A stretch of DNA of 64,000 nucleotides, taken from assembly GCA_948470475.1 (NCBI GenBank), contig OX419343.1, positions 24,981,802 through 25,045,801 on the forward strand, in the 5' to 3' direction. The position numbers and the translations under genes were made by a program. This DNA comes from Galaxea fascicularis. Lineage: Eukaryota; Cnidaria; Anthozoa; Scleractinia; Euphylliidae. Below are positions 50,150-62,121 of this stretch, piece after piece. Position 1 is the first letter of the stretch; each line of letters starts with the position of its first letter. Under the pieces are notes generated by a model. It ran no database searches, had not been told where the DNA came from, and saw only the letters and a program-made list of their open reading frames with translations.

Positions 50150-53100
50150 ATGGTTCGGTTTGTGATTCTCCTTTTCTTTCTGTGTCTCCCGCGGGCTGGG
50201 ACGTCTTCTTCAAACACCAGTGAGTACACTTATGAACGTTTTTCACATCCTTAGATGCCATGTTAATGTCTATTGAGATTCCAATCGTGTTTTGGCTTTT
50301 AATTTCCTCTCCGTAGTCTGAGCTCTCATGGAAAACATTTTAAGTCGACTCTCAGTTGTATTCGAATTTAGCATGAATTTACATTCCAATCTTTGTCCTA
50401 TGTGTATACAGCAATGTGTTTTTTGCGCGATTGTGCCAATTGAGCCGCAACAAACAGCCTTTCTCGGTAAACTTCATGCCGATGTAAACATTGTATGGTT
50501 GCCAATAGTTGCGTTAATCACAGAGGGAATTAGGCAAACGTTGCATCCTAAGAACTACAAAACAACATTTAATCGGCCTATTGGGTTACCATTGTCTGTT
50601 TTACTGCACAAGAACTCGATTATTTGTCTTTCCGAGCTGCTCATCTCGAGCGAGATGAAGCTTTTCTCGGCGGCCACATGCCCGTCGTCCGTAACTCAGC
50701 ATTAACTGTAATGTAAAAGAAACGTTTTCGTTTCTAGAACGAAGCTCATCCCGAGCGAAAACATCCACGTTGCCAGTGAACACGTTCTATTGTGATCAGT
50801 AGAGAGCACGTAAAACGGAGAGCGAAACGGACTGAAAGGAAGTACCTGGAGCTTAGGCGCGACCAGTCAGTTTCCCTTCATTTCCGTATCCAACTGAGCG
50901 ATTGCCTATAAATCGACTGGCCTGAAATACAGAACATGTGCCCACTTCCTTAAAACATTAAATGTGTTGACCCTCAATTCGTGAAATAATAGAACGCAAC
51001 CTTCTCCATAAATCACCAGTTTTCAACGAAATTTTTTCCATACCAAATCGGACGTTTTTTTTTTTAAGCTGATCCAAATTTTATGCGGAAATGACGTTTT
51101 GATTAGGCATTTTATTTCATTTTCGATCGTTAATACTACAATTTTGACAGCAAATCACCGTAGTAGGTTGTTCGCCAGTTTAATTATAAACTTGCTATAC
51201 CCTAGAAGAAGTAAACGCACACATACCTTTCCATAGTCAAATTTTATTGGTCTTGAGTTCTATTTTTGGAAAGTCCTATTTTATTAATTGGTAGCATTGT
51301 GGATTTAGTTGTCGTTTCATTTATTTCCTGTCTCTGCGCTGAACATTTGATTACTTTTGTGGTAATGTAATGGGCACTGATTGCGCGAGTAACCACTATT
51401 CAGGACTATTGTCATCACGCCATGTAAGCAGCAAATCTTTGGAGTATCTCGACGCAAATAAAATTTGATGCGGATCGTGACCGTCGAGACGCCCCCGGGG
51501 GGGGAGGACGCTACGATACTGACCTCTTACATTTCATACAGATCGTTTCTGCCCGCATATGACTGAAAAGAAAGTTCACGTAGAACGACCGAGACTTAGC
51601 CTAGGTCGCACCGGAGAGATGTCCGGGACATCTGTGGTTTCGTTAGCACAAAACTTAACAGATGCCCTCGAGATGTTAAGAAGCCAAGTGCGACCTGTGT
51701 TTTGGGGCATCAGGAGATTTCCGCCGATCGAGACATTACTTCAGAGGCGCCGATGTCCTGCTTCGGGGCATGACGTTAGCGGGACATCTTGTTGTTATCT
51801 TGGCGGCGGTCGCGAATTTTATTCTCCTCGCCAGAGTTTACTGTAAACAACAGGTGGCCTTCAAATTTTCGAAATGAATCCGTTTGCACCTATTGTAGCC
51901 CGTTCCAGGCTCTCAGATATTGGAGGCGGACGAACGAGACTGGGCGAGCAAGAAAATTGAGCAGGGACTGGGAGTGGCTGAGGGAGAGCCTGTAAAACTG
52001 TCTTTAATGACCCGTTTTGGCCCACGGTTACCTACAACTTGTCAATTAAGATAACTGAAATAATTCTCGGATTTCTGATATTGAAATTCACCCTTCAAAG
52101 CACTAGTTGTTGCAAGAAAAATCTTACTGGAACATTCAGTTGTTTGCTGCGAGCGAAAACAGTCGGCTCGCTTGGCCACAAGCTCGCAAGGTATGAAGTG
52201 CTCTCAGTTATAAACATACGCTAACCGGCCAAGGTGTTTTAAAAAAACACTAAATGACCGGCAGTCCGATATTTTTCTAAAAAATTATCGAATCAAAGAA
52301 TCCTGGCTAATCCAAACCATCGTATGTCGATTAGGAAAAGTCAAGCGATCCTGAAACGATTTTTAGACCTCAAGTCCAGCGCTTGCTTTATGCTGGGCTT
52401 ATTGGACGAACCGTAATTTGTGACATTTAAATTTTTTTCAGGTCGACTGCCGGCCATGGTGTTAACACTAAATGACCGGCAGTCCGATAAAAATTGCAAG
52501 ATTGAAGAATTCCAGTCAATTTAAACTGTCAAAGATCAGTCATCTATGCAACCGGTTTTGTAGGATTTATCCATCATTTGTACTGTTGTACTAGCCTGCG
52601 AATACAGCCGCCTCTCATCGCTTCCGTCCCCGAGCGCCCCTAGGGGGCCGGGAGCGATGAGAGGCGGCTGTATTCACGGGCTACTGTTGTACTGTCTTGG
52701 TCATGAGTCGACAGATGTTCGTGACAAAATTATGCAAAAGCAAGGTGTGACAAGCGATGTTTGACGTCATCAGAACTGTTTCGGTCCCAAACGGATCTGT
52801 ATCCGTGTAGACACCTGGACCGGTTCCTTTTGGTACTAGCAGCGCAATTTAACCTTGGCCCCATTTTGAAAGCTTCATCTGTGCATTAACTGCTAGAAAC
52901 AGCTCCTTTTCTCACTTTGATCCAATACTGGATCATAACATAGAGGAATAAATTTAAAAAATAAATAACATACCGGTCCCGTGTGAAGAGAAGTGGTCCG
53001 TTTCAGGATCGGGTCGGATTCATTCGGGACCGATCCCGTGTGAACATAGCCTAAGTGTTCAGTCACACGACAGTTCCACGAAGAGCGTAACATCAAATCA

Positions 53101-55229
53101 TGCCAAAAGAGTGTTGTTTGCCGGAAGCCCAAGAAAGGGGCATATTGTGAAAGGATAATTAAGCTCATGTGATTCGGAGGAAATTTAGCGCGTCTGCAGC
53201 ATATTTTTGTATCTGCCCATTTGGGACGGATTGCTGAAACAAGTGATTGGGGGAGGGGTGGGGAAAATGACAACTGACAAAAAAACGTGTTTTTGCGGGT
53301 GGGGTGCCCCTTTAAACCCTACTAATCGCATGTATAATCTCCCCACATTTTCTATAGTTGTGATGAGGAGAATTTGTTAAACAATCAAGAAATTTGTTAC
53401 TTTTTTTCTCTTTTCCTTTATTCCTTTTTTCTCACAACTTTTATGAAGGAGAAATTATACGTTGGTCACTCTGGCTTCAAAAAAAACTTCCAACTTTACA
53501 AGGGAGACTCCAGGTCAGGGAGTGTGGAGAATAGGCTTCCTAGTTTGAGCGACAATTTTCAATGTCCCCGTCTTTCTTTCTTTCCTTTCACCAAGGCATC
53601 ACAGCCAGTACTCCTTCATCGGAGGTCTCCTCAGTAAGTCAGAGCCCCACTGTCTCCAATACTCTGTCCGTTCAGTCGACACCTGCCCAACTGTTGGTCA
53701 GTACTAGTCTGGATACTGTCCAGTCATCGTCTGTTTATGTCGGCGCGAGCGGTACATCCAGCGCTGTTTCACTGTCGTCTTCCTCAGTAGTTAAGAACTC
53801 TTCATCTACTACACAGTCCGTTCAGTCGACAGCTGTCCTTACCACGAGCGGTACAACCAGCACTGCCTCACTGACGTCTTCCTCAACAGTTAAGAACTCT
53901 TCATCTACTACACAGTCCGTTCAGTCGACAGCTGTCCTTACCACGAGCAGTACAACCAACACTTCTTCACTGACGCCTTCCTCAACAGTTACTGAGAGCC
54001 CTTCACCCCCTACGCTATCCGTTCAGTCGACAAGTGTCCTTGCTTCTCCTTCCGGAACTGGTTCTTTATCGTCAGCAAGCACAACTGGCACTTCATCGTC
54101 AGGTATAGAAACTTTACACAGCCTTTCCATCACCACAAACGTTTTATGTCCATTAGTGACTCAGATACTTGTCAACAAAAGGTATCCCATATCATCTAAA
54201 TAGGTATGTTCAATCACCAATTTTGCCGGTTACCCACACTGTAGGTTAGTAACTGAATTGATCTCGCTTCTCCGAGACTGACGTAAGCAAAATAGCATCG
54301 ATCCAAATCTTGTATCTGCCAATTCCAGTGTCTCGTCTTTTGTAAACTGCGGGCATTCCCTTTTCAGTCAGTCAAGTATTGACTTGACAGGACTGAAGAG
54401 AGCGAACGAGCCGAGAGGAGAGTTTCGGTCCTCTCGCTCGGTTCGTTTGCGCGCTCGCTCAATTTGCTCTCGCACAGCGACATGGAGTAAGTTAATTGAT
54501 CTCTCCTTCTGTCCTGGCGGCTTCAATTCTTCTGGCAGAAGCACAAAAAGTTGATCCATTGGTTCAATGGTCTTGGTGTATTGCCTTTAACTCAGAAAGT
54601 AGGACCTAAATGTATAGATAGTAAGGGACAGTCACAAAACTGTGAAATGTGCTTTAACAAACGATTTCTATATGTTCTTAGTCTCGACGGTACCACCTGC
54701 GGAAGACACAACTGCAAGTCCAGACCACAGCAACAAGTTATCAGGAGGAGCCATAGTGGGGATTTGTCTCGGTGTTATTGTTGTTGCGCTCCCCTCAATC
54801 TATGGTATTTACTATTACGTTTTCCAAATGCAGTCTCCACCACCTGGGAAGCCTGGGGCAGTGGAATTGGGAGAGACGAAAGGGACGGAAGAGGTACCAA
54901 CAGGTCAGGGGGGTGAAGAATCAGGCACCGGCACAACTCAGGATGGGTTTGTTGAGGAATTGGGAGAGGCGAAAGGGACGGGAGAGATAGCAGTGGTACC
55001 GACAGGTGTGGGAGGTGAAGAACCAGTTACCGGCATAACCCAAGATGGGTCTGTTGAGGCCAACTCTTCGGCCGCCACAGATGAGGTGCCCTTAGCACAT
55101 TCCGAAGAGCCAGACGGGAAGAAGGAAGAAAAGAAAGAAGAATTCAAGGAAGATGGAACAACTTCAGAAAACAAAAACGAAGAAGATGGCCAAGTCAACG
55201 AAGGTTTTTCGGAAGATAGTGTCCTGTAA
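50150..55229 (+). CDS. Mucin-like single-pass membrane protein
   Basis: Predicted exons are 50150-50219 (start and signal peptide MVRFVILLFFLCLPRAG, donor A/GTGAGT), 53596-54102 (Ser/Thr-rich, 169 codons) and 54682-55229 (to TAA). All junctions are phase 1; the sum is 1,125 nt, 374 aa. The ectodomain is a Ser/Thr/Val mucin-type region with 33-aa repeats (KNSSSTTQSVQSTAVLTTS occurs twice exactly and once diverged), probably heavily O-glycosylated. A membrane helix (AIVGICLGVIVVALPSIYGI) lies early in exon 3, followed by a ~145-aa acidic cytoplasmic tail with two PTG(Q/V)GGEE...TQDG repeats and a K/E-rich end. The product resembles transmembrane mucins or mucin-like adhesion proteins by layout only; I recognise no orthologue. 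Intron 1 is 3.4 kb and may hide small exons. Confidence 0.78.
52246..52489. repeat. 26-base direct repeat with local palindromes
   Basis: The same 26 bases, beginning AACACTAAATGACCGGCAGT, occur at 52246-52271 and 52464-52489. The second copy is preceded by CTGCCGGCCATGGTGTT, its approximate inverse. It lies in intron 1 of the mucin-like gene. It may be two ends of a decayed element. Confidence 0.6.
52593..52682. mobile_element. 90-bp hairpin MITE with 11-bp target duplication
   Basis: Arms AATACAGCCGCCTCTCATCG and CGATGAGAGGCGGCTGTATT are exact inverses around a GC-rich loop. ACTGTTGTACT occurs directly before (52582-52592) and after (52683-52693) the element. It lies in intron 1 of the mucin-like gene. 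Confidence 0.8.
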
Positions 55230-57479
55230 ACAAGAGTAGCCTTTCGCTTCCACCAAATTTGCAAGAGTCAATATCAACTTTGCAAACTCAATATCACAGA
55301 ATATTAATGTCTAATGCAATTTTTAAAAAAATGCCTAGAATTAAGTAGTGAAGATTCAAAAATTATGATAGTATCATTTTATTTCTATTTTTATTATGCC
55401 GAATGTCGTTTAAGTTTGGGTTCGATAAATAGCTGATAACGAAGAAGCAATTCAAGAAGGTGACGCTATTTTAATTGGTGTTGTGTTTCTTCTCACCAGC
55501 AAAATATCGAAATATGTTTTCTTTTACCTCTCAAATCATAGGATAAGACATTTATCGCTCAGAACGATGATCCGACTACCTCATAATTATTACAGTAATA
55601 ATAATAAATTATAACAATAGCAGTAATAATAATAATAATTTTTAATTGATATCGATTAAAAAAAGAAAACTTAGTTTTGGTCAGAAAAATTCAATAATAA
55701 TTGTAATAATAATAATAATAATTAAGTTTTCTGCTGTGCATATATTATATTTGTCGACAAATATTTACTGGCGTCCAATTTCATAATACGCTTTAAAAGT
55801 CAAAATTGAAATCTTTCCTGGATCAACCTCAGAACGAAAAAAACTGTTTTCTTTCTTCCGGACACACGAGATCGGGGCATTGCATACCAAAGGATGCCGG
55901 TATGCAGCATGATATATTGGGCAGTGACACGTTGTGTTGAGTAATAAGATTCTTTACACGTTTGCAAACAAGCTCAATTGCAAAGGGTTTAACTTAAGCC
56001 GATTTTAAAGCTCGAGTTGAGCGTAGTAGATTTTGGGGTTATTTTAAGACCAGTTCTATAATTACGACTCTTTGTCGTTTCTGTCTTGGTTTGTTTCTCT
56101 CGCCACTTCTTGAGATAAAAGAGAATCCACACATCCAAAAACAAAGTCCAATTTTGGCAGCGTGATTACAATGTCTTGCTTATGATCGTGCGAAACAAAT
56201 CCGCGACGGTGCGTGGGCATCGGTGAACCGACGCGGTTACCCAAAGGGGACATTCTGTCACGTGACACTGACCATCGTAGGTTACTTGACAACTGAATTT
56301 TTCTCTTGACAGCGTCGAAAGTACGAAAACTCTGTCTGTTAAACACCTTTCTATAATCAGATTTTTGTTCAACATGAACATATTTTCGTCGTTTTGATCA
56401 GAATTGCAGACAAAAGATAAGCAGTCAAAATGTAATTTGACCAATGTAGTGGTAATATCAGATTATATCTTCGTTTTTGCTTTACTTTCGGCTTTGTTGA
56501 AAGAAAAGAAATAAAGCGAAGGTTAAGAGAAACGGCTTTAAATATCCTCGTTTTGGTTTGTAATTTCAGAGACGATGTGTTTTTCGTGTTGTTAAGGGTC
56601 AAGTCCACTACTTAAATTCGAAATCGAAATCTGATGCGTCGAAAGTTTTATTTCGCTGATTAATGAGTTACATAGGAGAGAAATGCCCAGATTTAAACTA
56701 ATTCTTCTTTCTCTATTATTTGTTGACAACTTTCGTAGAGAATCAAAGCATCAACTGACACTACAGGACGCGCCCTCTTTCTCTTTAGGCATAATATTCT
56801 GAAAGAAAGACAGAAAGTACCACTTACACTTGAATAGTTATTTCGTCAGATCTTTAAAACCAAGGCGGCTCAACCCAGTATTGGCCGAAAGAAGGGCTGG
56901 TTGATCATGCATCATATTTCGGCAACCCTTCCTGTAAATTGGATGTTCAGTAGCAATTAAGTTTCATTTCTTTAAAGGGGTTGGATTTCACTTTGTCCAA
57001 AAATGTCTTTTATCTTGGGCTGTTTTCCATTTCAACTGGGCATGCGCTCGAAATGTTTGAATTAGCTTGTTCGTTTAGTCCCCGTCGGCTGAGTGTTACT
57101 CCGAACACACAGTATGCGGCCTTTTCTGGCGGGAGAATCGTGGTCTGCCAAGCCAAAGAAGTGGCATTGCAAGTTACCGGGTTCAGACACTCGATCGATC
57201 AAAGCCATATACGTGTTGGTCGCACTCCACTTCCAGCGCCGGAGTATGCCATGATCAGGACCTATTCCGGTAACTCAAGTTACCAAACTAGTTTGCCTTA
57301 CCTTGCTGGGCTCTTCATATCTTTTAGCTATACCAAGGAAGTTCCATCTCGGTAGTTGGACTACTTTTGATCGAATAAACGCGTTGGGTGCTTGCCTCTG
57401 GGTTTGCTAAAATGAGAAAAATATCACCACATCAATGCAGTTACAGATTACGAAATTCGCAGAAACAACACGACACTTT
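55230..57479. other. Gene-free stretch with AAT microsatellite
   Basis: It follows the mucin-like gene. AAT-rich repeats occur at about 55590-55725. A plus frame of 124 codons (56981-57355) has a hydrophobic start but no recognised domain or splice partner. No clear polyadenylation signal for the mucin-like gene was seen within 200 bases of its stop. Confidence 0.5.
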
Positions 57480-57950
57480 TTAAAAACATGTTTCGACAGA
57501 AACTTCTGTCATCTTCAGTTAAATCAGTACAAAGTACAGAGTTGAATATATAGTGTGAAACAAAATGCTAATTAAGTGTAAGAACAAAAGGAACCATGGC
57601 AATGTACATTATTACAGAGAAAGTTTTAAATTAATATGATAAAGTTGATGATTGAGTGTAGGTTTTTCCCATTGAATATGAATGGCCTCTTTTATCTTAA
57701 GTTGGAAGGTGGTGGAAGCGTGATCTAGGATGCTAAAACAGTCACTAGAGCATAAAGTGCGGCAATGTTCAGAATTTTGCAAATGTTTAAAAATATGCGA
57801 GGTCCTATCACTGAAAATGTGCTCACGTACGCGCGTGGAAAAATGTCGGGTTGTTTCGCCGACATAGCAGGCACTACAGCCCGCACACAAAAACTTATAT
57901 ACCACACCCGCACGGAGCCCACGAGGGATAGGATCCTTTACACTAAACAA
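57480..57950 (-). mobile_element. Penelope-like retroelement 3' fragment
   Basis: Minus-strand codons 57950-57612 encode a GIY-YIG endonuclease-type region: VYKFLCAGCSACYVGET, then RHFSTRVREH, a histidine/cysteine-containing middle (HIFKHL), and EAIHIQWEKPTLN near the end. The Cys-x2-Cys-x3-YVGET-x2-H...R-x2-EH pattern is typical of the C-terminal endonuclease of Penelope-like elements. The reverse transcriptase domain is absent, so it is a 5'-truncated copy. A hammerhead-like motif follows on its 3' side at 57518-57490. It lies just downstream of the stop of VWC gene 5. Confidence 0.78.
57490..57518 (-). ncRNA. Hammerhead-ribozyme-like motif
   Basis: On the minus strand: CTGAAGA, T, stem II GACAG-AAGTTT-CTGTC (perfect 5-bp stem), then GAAAC. 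Continuing downstream, ACA after GAA can pair with TGT of the AAAGTGTC segment, giving a short stem III and a C at the expected cleavage position. Stem I is not obvious, so activity as a monomer is uncertain. Confidence 0.65.
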
Positions 57951-58241
57951 GTTACCGATTTTAAAAGATGAGAAAAACAGATTACCCTTTGCATGTTAAT
58001 TACGCTATGTTTCTTGGAACTAAAACATTCTGAGCTTAATTCTTTGCAAATATAAGGCATGAGATCGTTTTTAGATAATTTCTAGTGTTGTAAAGGGACT
58101 TGAAACCCTTGAGCAGATAAACAAACACAAGTGTGTATATAGGACTGATTCCACGCGACGAAAATGAGTGCGCCATGTGGCATAAATGATAACTTCGAAA
58201 CAGACAAAAGGGTGCAAGATATGTAAATATTTGAAGGAAAC

Positions 58242-59090
58242 TCACGCCTGAATATCTTCGTCGAGAGTTGTTAACTCAGTTTGGAACTCTACGGGTAACC
58301 TTTTGGAAACTTTTTTATTTCTCGGGCATCGAGGACGGATGCCGCAGTCGGTAGCTACTGTCATACCAATTTTATTCACGATCGCATTCGTCGCCGTATC
58401 CCCCCCCCCCGACACTTCCCCCCTTAAACACAATTGTATGTGTGTTTCATCATTGCACCGCAAAACAGTTGTCTTTTGGTGTCGATTTAAGGTCAGGGGT
58501 GAGTGGGTAAACAAACAGTGAGACTAAGTAGAGGCGCCTTTTGAGCCGATCACCAAGAAATTGAAAAATAGAAAAACAACTGTGTAAACATCGATATACA
58601 TACCACACTTTAGACAACACGACTTGCTATGCGCGATGGGATTTTCACAGTTAAGTGGGCGACAAGAGAAAGAATTAACCATCTCGCAAAGCTCAATATC
58701 TCCATAAAGGCACCGGCAGTGAAAGCAAGAGTCCGCATTTACTCTGTTAAACCAAAAATCTCCAGGCTTTCTTCCTTCGCTGCACGCTGAAACAAAATTA
58801 ACAAAGAAAAATTTACTTCAAGTCAGTAGGTTTTAAAGAAACCTGGCCCGATTGCTCTCATGACCCGTAGCAAAAAACAAAAACACAGAAAAAAAAAAGG
58901 TGGTTTTATTTCCCCAACATTTAAGGTTGAGACTGAAATGAACTGGGACTGGCAAATTTTGTAAAATATGGATTGTGTGTTAAACGACTATACTGCTGAA
59001 TAACTAGACAATAGCAGATTCATTGAAAAGGTCGCGCTGAAGCATTACACCCACAATAGACGTTATTCATAAATGGCTGCCAATTCATCA

Positions 59091-59121
<31 letters not shown>

Positions 59122-61999
59122 AGCCTCACTAGCATGTGCTAACTTGAAAAGAATTCTTGCTCTAATGTGAGGCTTGGTAGGCTAATTTGCACAATAACAA
59201 AACACAAATAAAACAGTCGCCATTTATGAATAAGGTCTATTGATCAAAATAATCAAAAATACTGCTTAGACATTCGAATGGAGATTAATTTTTTTACATT
59301 ACCAACTCAAATGGCCTTGTACAGCAGCAAACACAGCATCAAGAAAACTTTATTTTTGGCGGAAAAAGTTGCCTCGCCTTAGGCGAGGCAAAAGAGGACG
59401 GCAAAGAGGACGACAACGGCAACAAGAACCGGGCGGGGCGCCACCAAACAACAGACTTAACAACCACAAACAATCGCTCTGCACGGGCGTTTTACAGTTT
59501 TGTACATTTCTTTGCCGTCCTCTACAAAACAACGAGGTGAAATGGCCAAATTTTAGGTTTTCTCGAGAACGTGAGCGCATGACAGCAATTTTTTCTTTCT
59601 TTTTCCGTACTATAACGTCATTCCTGAAAATTTAGACCCTGGACAGTTCCGCTCATCATTTTCCATGTTAAACAGATTAAAATAATCGCGAAAGAGTTAG
59701 GGAAAAAAAGGAGTAATATTTTGAAATGACGTTTTCGTTGCCGTCGCCGTCGCTGCTGCCAAAGTTCCTCTTTCTTGAACGCGGTCATGCCTTAAAACAT
59801 GCGACGTCATCGCCGATTCTTCGATTTCAACCGCGTGACAAGGCGGCCATGTTGGTGGTCGATACAACACAATTTTTTTTTTCGCAGAATTTGCATCAAA
59901 ATAAAGTTTAGTTCCCAGCAGAGAGACAGACTATTGTTCTTGACTACCAACATGGCCGCCATGTCGTCACATGCAATCCAGCAATGCCAAATAAAAGATC
60001 AAAGAAATTATCTTACCAGATGGTTGGCAGTATGGACAGCATTCCCCAGGTGGAATCGCGCAATGTGGATCGCTATGACAGTAATACTTTATTGTGCAAG
60101 TTAACACTCCTCCTGAACATTTACAAGTTTTGCAGTCATTGCTGGATGCATAATAAATATCTTTTTGCGCACCGTTGGCGATTAAGTTGTCTCCAGAGCG
60201 GCAATTCTTGCTGTTGATCCCTGTTGAGAAATCAATAGAGCGTTTCCACTGACGTGATCAGCGGCCATATTAATTGGTTTAATGAAACAAAGAAAATATT
60301 TGCTTAAAAATAGACTTCAATCCCTAGAGGGTAAGCCTGGTGCACCAATATGGCCGCCGTGACTTCATGTAAAAACGTTCTATAAACTTCTTCATATTTA
60401 CATATAAAACTTGTTATCAGCATCACATGCTCATTTACCACTTTAGAAACGAGTAGGGGCCTGGGGACGAGTTGTTTTAAATTTATCGACTGCCAAGAAT
60501 TGTCTCTGCCACATGAAAGATCATCTCAAAATGGTAACGTTACCAATTTTGAGCTTTTTCAGTGGAATAGGAGTTGATCGTAAAAATTAGAGACTTGGTA
60601 TGGTAAAAGAGGATGCACTTTCCGAAAAAGGGACACTTGTATGGGAATTTCTTGATTTTTAAATGCATGTTTTCTGCCGGCTTTTTTCAACCAAACATGT
60701 TCAAACTTGCTAACACTACTAATTTTGGGGTGCCCTTTGATATGGAAACCACTGGCGTAGTTCAATTTGATTTGTTCATCAAATTCATAAATTTGATTAA
60801 TCAATTTTAATTTCAATCAATTTCATCAATTCATCAATTTGATTTGTTCATCAAATTTTGATTTGTTGGCAGGCCCTTGCTCGTTCCAAATTGCACAAGT
60901 CATATCAACCTTTCACTTTTTCACACCTGCAGTGAGATCTGGGTACCAGATTACCTTTCACCCTCTTCAATAGAATTCTGACAGGTTGTTCTGCATGGGT
61001 TGTTTCTGTTCAGAACTGTCAGTGTGTCAAACTCCTGAAAAGTTTTCCCGGCTGCACAAAAAGCTTTTAATTTTCAAATGCGTCGTCTATCGATTTTCTC
61101 TTACTGTTGCAAAACACCAAGAGTTATTAAAAATGAATTTCTGGTATGGAACATTATGTTAAAATCCGTTATTCAACCGAAAATGTTTGCAGGAGTTTTT
61201 TTGTTGTTGTTGTTCATTACAAAGGACCACGTTCTACCTATCCGCCTAGTCTTTAGGACTGTCAATCAACAGCCCTTTAATAATTATATTTTGCATTTGC
61301 GTTCCTTTGGTAACTGATCCTGGATAGGGTGGGGGGGAAGGGTGGGGGTTCTCAGTGGCCGGGGCTTCTCGGTCCTTCCGTCGTAACGTCAAGGCAATAT
61401 AGGCTTTGCAAATAACGACGTGTGGAGACGACACAAAACACGGGAAGCTGCAGATATGTAACTTGCCATTGGTTTTGATTATACTTGTTCTCATTGGTCG
61501 ACAATTAGCAAAATGGCGCAAGTTCTGCCATGGCAACCGATCCCCGACCGATGTAAAGCAAAACCAAAGAAAACAGGAATTAGTTTCGACGCTCAACTAA
61601 AAGCCATTCCATAGCGTAAATAATTCACATTACCTGCTATTGGACTTTTACGATAAATGAAGATGGATTTTCCTGTTCCAATGTTGTCTTTACAGGTGTG
61701 TGAAACTTTGACATTTCCATTCCAACTCTTATCCTTTCCTTCTAGACACAGAATTTTGCCTTTTTTCTTTTGAATCCCGAAAAGTTGAATGCTTTTCCTT
61801 TTGGCAACTCCAACGCAGCTTTCCAGGGCTTTGGTTGATGATTTGGTTTTAACGTTTTCAAGAAAAGGTTTTACTTTGCCAATGAGTTTTTGCTTCTTGG
61901 TGTTCTTCCAGTCGAAGCAGCCGAGGGGTTCATAATCTGCAGGCACTACGATATTTAAAAAACGCATTGCAAAATTGACCGCAAGTAATGATGACGGTA

Positions 62000-62050
<51 letters not shown>

Positions 62051-62069
62051 GTGATGGTGGTGGTGGTGG

Positions 62070-62121
<52 letters not shown>

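Noticed and set aside
50328..50705. 125-codon plus-strand frame.
   Set aside because: It lies in intron 1 of the mucin-like gene and has no recognised domain.
51533..51846. Plus-strand frame after the acceptor CATTTCATACAG, possible extra exon of the mucin-like gene.
   Set aside because: The phase 1 acceptor fits, but the only matching donor (G/GTCGCA) is poor, and the composition differs from the mucin exons.
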